A DNA stretch of 64,000 nt, taken from NCBI GenBank assembly GCA_003526375.1, contig DPDG01000074.1, positions 1 through 64,000 of the forward strand, written 5' to 3'. The first letter of the stretch is position 1. Every line of letters starts with the position of its first letter. The notes beneath the pieces are model-generated. The model saw only the letters and a program-made list of their open reading frames with translations, did not search any database and was not told where the DNA came from. The stretch comes from Lentisphaeria bacterium (GTDB taxonomy: Bacteria > Verrucomicrobiota > Lentisphaeria > Victivallales > UBA1829). The position numbers and the translations under genes are program-made. Below, piece by piece: positions 60,470 through 64,000 of this stretch.

Positions 60470-62047
60470 TCACACCTCTTTCTTTCTGTTTCTGGAAAAA
60501 CGGCTGTATAACAGTTTCACTTCGTTCAAACGGAATAATATAGCAAGGATCAGGAAGATTGCAACAAAAACTGCGCCTCCCGCGCACAGCGGCAGGAAAT
60601 CCTGCGGAAGCGGCAGCCCCGCGCACAGAGGCAGGACACTCGCATAGGCAAACCATGCGGGATAAAGCGGAAGCAGGGAAATCAGCACAAGCGCAGCCGT
60701 GAATTTCAGCATCTCCCTGACGGGAAGCCCGCCGACCGTCCGTTCCAGAACCGCCAGCAGAATCAGGTTGTTCAGGTAGGAGCTGATTACGGTCGCAAGC
60801 GCGATTCCGCCCTGTTTCAGCGGGTGCATCAGAATGAGGTTCAGGACGATATTGACGCCGATGCAGATCACCGAAACATACATCGGAGTCTTCATTTCCT
60901 TGCGGGAGTAGAAACCTGCAAGCGTAATCTTCATCGCGGCGAAAGCAGGCACGCCGAAAGCGTAAAACAGAAACGCCCACGACGTCTCGGCAAGCGCGGT
61001 CTCCCCGAACTGCCCGCGGTAATAAACGAGGCGGATCAGGGCGGTATTGAATACGCACATGAACGCCGCCAGCGGAACGGTCAGAAAAAGGAGACAGCGC
61101 ATCGAGGAAAACATCGTCGCGATCATATCCCTGTAATTATGTTTGACCGCCATCTGCGACATTTCAGTAAGGGACACGGTACCGAACGCCACGGCAAACA
61201 CTCCGATCGGCAGGTAAATCAGACGGTCGCTGTAAGCCAGAGCGGGCACGGCATAGGGACCGATCCAGCACGCGATGCCGCGGTCGACGATCACGCTGAA
61301 CTGGTATGCAACCGCACCGAAAAGCCCGGGCAGAGTCAGACGCCAGATTTCCACAATCGCCCGCAGTCCCCAGAATGTCTTTCGGGAAAATACGGGTATC
61401 AGACGGTGCTTTTTGAGAAGCGCCAGCATCAGTATCAGTTCCAGCACACCGGAAATCAAAACGGAAACGGCAAGCGCGTCGAGCATCTTCGGGGGATCGC
61501 TCAAAAACATCGGGCAGACCAGCCAGAGGCAGAGGATCATGCAGATATTCAGCCCGAGACTCACCAGCGCAGGCAGAAAAAACACTTTGATGCTGTTCAT
61601 CAGCGAAGTCATCACACCGATCAGACAGATGAAGATACTGTAAGGCATGACAAGCGGAATCAGTTTCAGCGTCAGAATCACACGTTCCGCCGTGGCAAAC
61701 GGCAGGAGCATCAGGGAAAGAAAGGAGACCGCCACGGTCAAAGCACAGAGAATCAGGCTGAGCCAGATGAAAATCGTGGAAAAACGCTTTCTTGCAGTCT
61801 CATGCCCGCTGCGCTCCATCGTGTGCGTCATCATGGGAATCAGCACCGTTGCCAGCAGCCCCTCCCCGAAAACGCGGCGGCAGAGATTCGGGATCATGAA
61901 CGCCAGAGTCCACGCGGAGGCGACCGTGCCGCCGCCGAGAATCGACGCGGTCAATACCTCGCGGAAAAAACCGAGGAGGCGGCTGGCGAAAGTCGCTCCC
62001 GCCAGGCCGCCGACCCGTCTCAAAATACTGTTCAATGCCGTTGCCAA
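60470..62047 (-). CDS. murJ: lipid II flippase MurJ (TTG start)
   Basis: This 525-residue inner-membrane protein has about 14 helices. The MATE-like MVF signature is seen in AGATFASRLLGFFREVLTASILG, FVVLLPALMTP-like VLIPMMTHTME and GNLLRVFNT-region sequences. It flips lipid II for peptidoglycan synthesis. The in-frame start is TTG at 62047 with GGGGGA six bases upstream; nearby ATG codons are out of frame. It lies 27 bases after ychF and begins a tight four-gene run. Confidence 0.93.
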   Translation of the reverse strand: MATALNSILRRVGGLAGATFASRLLGFFREVLTASILGGGTVASAWTLAFMIPNLCRRVFGEGLLATVLIPMMTHTMERSGHETARKRFSTIFIWLSLILCALTVAVSFLSLMLLPFATAERVILTLKLIPLVMPYSIFICLIGVMTSLMNSIKVFFLPALVSLGLNICMILCLWLVCPMFLSDPPKMLDALAVSVLISGVLELILMLALLKKHRLIPVFSRKTFWGLRAIVEIWRLTLPGLFGAVAYQFSVIVDRGIACWIGPYAVPALAYSDRLIYLPIGVFAVAFGTVSLTEMSQMAVKHNYRDMIATMFSSMRCLLFLTVPLAAFMCVFNTALIRLVYYRGQFGETALAETSWAFLFYAFGVPAFAAMKITLAGFYSRKEMKTPMYVSVICIGVNIVLNLILMHPLKQGGIALATVISSYLNNLILLAVLERTVGGLPVREMLKFTAALVLISLLPLYPAWFAYASVLPLCAGLPLPQDFLPLCAGGAVFVAIFLILAILFRLNEVKLLYSRFSRNRKKEV

Positions 62048-62074
62048 TCATCATCCCCCGTGCAGGCGCTGCAC

Positions 62075-63175
62075 TTAAACCGAAAATCTTACGAAAACGG
62101 AATCTCCGTCCTGCACGACATACTCCTTGCCCTCGATGCGGAGACGCCCCGCCTCCTTCGCGCCGTTCCACGACCCGTATTTCATCAGGTCGTCATACGA
62201 AACGACTTCCATGCGGATGAAGCCCTTCTGCATATCGGTGTGAATCTTGCCCGCCGCTTCGGGCGCCGTCATGCCGCGGGTAATCGTCCAGGCGCGCGAC
62301 TCCGTGGGGCCGGCGGTAAAGAACGTGATGTAATCCAGCAGACGGTAGCCGGTATGGATCACGCGCTCCAGACCGCTTTCCGTCACGCCGATATCCTCCA
62401 GAAACACCTGCGCTTCTTCCGGCGTCATCGTGCTGAGGTCTTCTTCCAGTTTTGCGCAGACCGGCACCACTTCCAGACCATGCCGGGCAGCGTCCTCAAT
62501 CAATTTTCCGGATTTCTCATCCTTGCCGAAATTGCGGAAGGAGTCTTCATCCGTATTCGCGCACACAAACGCGGGCATCAGGGTCAGAAGCTGAAGATCG
62601 GCAACCGCCTTTTTCACTTTCGGATCGCTCATATCGGGCTTCGGCAATCTGCCGTTGCCGAGCTCTTCGACAAAAGAGGAAGCCAGCTCGAACTCGAATT
62701 TCGCCTCGGCGTCCGCGTTCCGTATCTGCTTGCGCGCACGTTCAAGTTTGTTGTTGAGATGATCCAGGTCGGCAAGCATGAGCTCTGTCAGGATCAGCTC
62801 AAGGTCATGGGCGGGATCGACGCGCCCGGCGACATGGACAATGTCCGGGTCATCGAAAAGACGCACCACATGGGCAATCGCATCGACTCCACGGATGTGC
62901 CCGAGGAACTGGTTCCCGAGTCCCTCGCCCTGGCTCGCGCCTTCGACAAGCCCGGCGATGTCAATAAATTTCAAGGTCGTCGGGACGATTTTGGCGGAGT
63001 GTTCCATCTTGGCAAGTTCGTCCAGCCGTTTGTCCGGGACGGGAACGATTCCCGTATTCGGATCAATCGTGCAGAACGGAAAGTTTGCCGACGCCGCGCC
63101 GCCTTTGCACAGCGCATTGAAAAGAGTCGATTTCCCGACGTTCGGGAGTCCGACGAAACCACATGCGAAACCCAT
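62075..63175 (-). CDS. ychF: ribosome-binding ATPase YchF (Obg-family)
   Basis: This 366-residue P-loop protein has G1 as GLPNVGKSTLFNAL, the ATP-preferring NxxE-type specificity region, a coiled-coil insert, and a C-terminal TGS domain ending YVVQDGDSVFVRF. Length matches YchF/OLA1. GGAGTGAG precedes the ATG by about ten bases. It binds the ribosome and hydrolyses ATP rather than GTP. Confidence 0.96.
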   Translation of the reverse strand: MGFACGFVGLPNVGKSTLFNALCKGGAASANFPFCTIDPNTGIVPVPDKRLDELAKMEHSAKIVPTTLKFIDIAGLVEGASQGEGLGNQFLGHIRGVDAIAHVVRLFDDPDIVHVAGRVDPAHDLELILTELMLADLDHLNNKLERARKQIRNADAEAKFEFELASSFVEELGNGRLPKPDMSDPKVKKAVADLQLLTLMPAFVCANTDEDSFRNFGKDEKSGKLIEDAARHGLEVVPVCAKLEEDLSTMTPEEAQVFLEDIGVTESGLERVIHTGYRLLDYITFFTAGPTESRAWTITRGMTAPEAAGKIHTDMQKGFIRMEVVSYDDLMKYGSWNGAKEAGRLRIEGKEYVVQDGDSVFVRFSV

Positions 63176-63390
63176 AGTATGCTCACTCCACTTTCTGAAA
63201 AGTACGTTATGTCCCCGGCGTCGCCGCCCTGAAACTGAAATTCAAAAAAAAGACTCTTAAAAATACTTGCACATCGTGCTTTTTTCAATCTGTGAAGTAT
63301 ATTAAAATGCAAATAATAACAGGATACCGGGAAAATAACGCCGGAACTCTCATTACGGAGACGGTTTCTCACATCAATTCGGGATGCACT

Positions 63391-64000
63391 ATGAATCAGA
63401 AAAACAGCGTTATGATCTGCGGATTCGGGGTCAGCGGAAAAGCCGCCGCACGGCTCGCCGGATACCTCGGAAAACATATTGTCCTTGTCGATGAAAACAA
63501 TTCGCGCGAAATGCGCGACCAGGCGGCGGAAATAAAAAAACAATATCCATGTGAGATGGAACTCTATTTCTCCTGGACGCCGGAAATCACCCTGCCCCGC
63601 TGCGAAACCGCGGTCATGAGTCCCGGAATCCGCCGAGGCACTCCGCTTTTCCAGACGGCGGAACAGAGCGCCGGAAAAGTCATCAGCGAACTGGAATTCG
63701 CATTCAGCCATATCACCTGCCCGATCGCCGCAATCACCGGAACCAACGGCAAGACAACCACGACGGAACTGACCACCGCGCTCCTCAAGGCGTCCGCAAT
63801 CCGCGCGGAGTCCGCCGGAAACATCGGGCACGCCCTCAGCGACTGCGCGATCGAAGTGCTGGAACAGCGCGTCAAATACCTTGTCGTCGAAGTCAGCTCC
63901 TTCCAGATCGATACGATCTCGAAGTTTCCGGAATGCCCCGCCGCAATCCTCAACATCGCCAGCGACCATATCGATCGTCACGGCGGCATGGACGCTTATG
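63391..64000 (+). CDS. murD: UDP-N-acetylmuramoylalanine-D-glutamate ligase, partial (runs off the right edge)
   Basis: 203 residues are visible before the window ends. The N-terminal Rossmann domain starts VMICGFGVSGKAAARLAGYL. The ATP loop is AAITGTNGKTTTTELTT, and the Mur-ligase motifs EVSSFQID and LNIASDHIDRHG follow. This pattern with the ligase loop near residue 120 fits MurD, which adds D-glutamate to UDP-MurNAc-Ala in peptidoglycan synthesis. It diverges from ychF across 215 bases. The start is the first ATG with the conserved N terminus. The upstream gap contains only AT-rich non-coding sequence. Confidence 0.9.
   Translation, partial: MNQKNSVMICGFGVSGKAAARLAGYLGKHIVLVDENNSREMRDQAAEIKKQYPCEMELYFSWTPEITLPRCETAVMSPGIRRGTPLFQTAEQSAGKVISELEFAFSHITCPIAAITGTNGKTTTTELTTALLKASAIRAESAGNIGHALSDCAIEVLEQRVKYLVVEVSSFQIDTISKFPECPAAILNIASDHIDRHGGMDAY

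Noticed and set aside
60824..63232. 802-codon open frame on the plus strand across murJ and ychF
   Set aside because: Antisense to two recognisable genes, with a Gln/His/Arg-rich product; no start signals.
1..64000. CRISPR arrays, rRNA operons, insertion sequences, prophage or recombinase genes
   Set aside because: None was seen on either strand; the S24-like regulator at 14803-15519 is the only phage-like sequence and has no phage neighbours.

Overview
The window looks like a chromosomal segment of a Gram-negative gut-type bacterium of the Lentisphaerota (Victivallis-like) or a close PVC relative. This is inferred from: three prepilin-like proteins with the FTLIELL(I)VIAIIAIL leader, two of which end in the FADGHV-type signature abundant in that phylum; large secreted polysaccharide-active proteins beside them; a BamA outer-membrane assembly protein; and moderate GC with AT-rich, sigma70-like promoters. 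No database search was possible, so the taxonomy is a judgement.

Layout. 47-4049: pseudopilin plus a secreted GH84-like hexosaminidase with VCBS repeats. 4256-6691: IclR regulator, HpcH/HpaI-type aldolase and 2-hydroxyacid dehydrogenase, a small acid-catabolism operon. 6704-8749: PrsW-like membrane protease, two YbjQ-family proteins and a glutaredoxin. 8823-14056: a surface-glycan cluster of two divergent GT2 glycosyltransferases, a GT4 and an ArnT-like lipid-linked sugar transferase. The two GT2 genes are separated by a 301-bp segment bounded by perfect 24-bp inverted repeats with an outward-facing promoter inside, the architecture of a phase-variable invertible promoter. 14255-21659: tRNA-Gly, ferredoxin, an S24-like repressor facing an SLC12-like transporter, argH, a lipoprotein and prmC.

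21938-28488 is a four-gene operon led by a protein that fuses a GntR DNA-binding domain to a GH38 alpha-mannosidase, followed by a secreted protein, a pseudopilin and a double beta-helix protein. Its promoter is a consensus TTGACA-N17-TATAAT bracketed by three copies of TTTTGTAT. 28622-31685 holds an XRE-cupin regulator, a DUF4173-like membrane protein and folP. 31633-42729 is a minus-strand housekeeping block: prs, rplY, pth, rpsF, ssb, rpsR, rplI, dnaB, bamA, gyrA. 43158-49190 holds a phosphatase, a metallophosphoesterase, an XRE-cupin regulator facing an EamA transporter and PHP hydrolase, and leuCD behind a structured upstream region. 49289-53325 is a MoxR/DUF58/VWA operon. 53671-58141 is an AraC regulator divergent from another pseudopilin plus secreted-protein pair. 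58157-63175 is a minus-strand run of ychF, murJ, nitroreductase, an unknown and a CAT-like acetyltransferase; murD runs off the right edge.

Two observations stand out: the candidate invertible promoter between glycosyltransferases, and the GntR-GH38 regulator/enzyme fusion heading its operon. A third theme is that each of the three pseudopilin genes lies directly upstream of a large secreted glycan-acting protein. No rRNA, CRISPR array, IS element, transposase or site-specific recombinase gene was seen.
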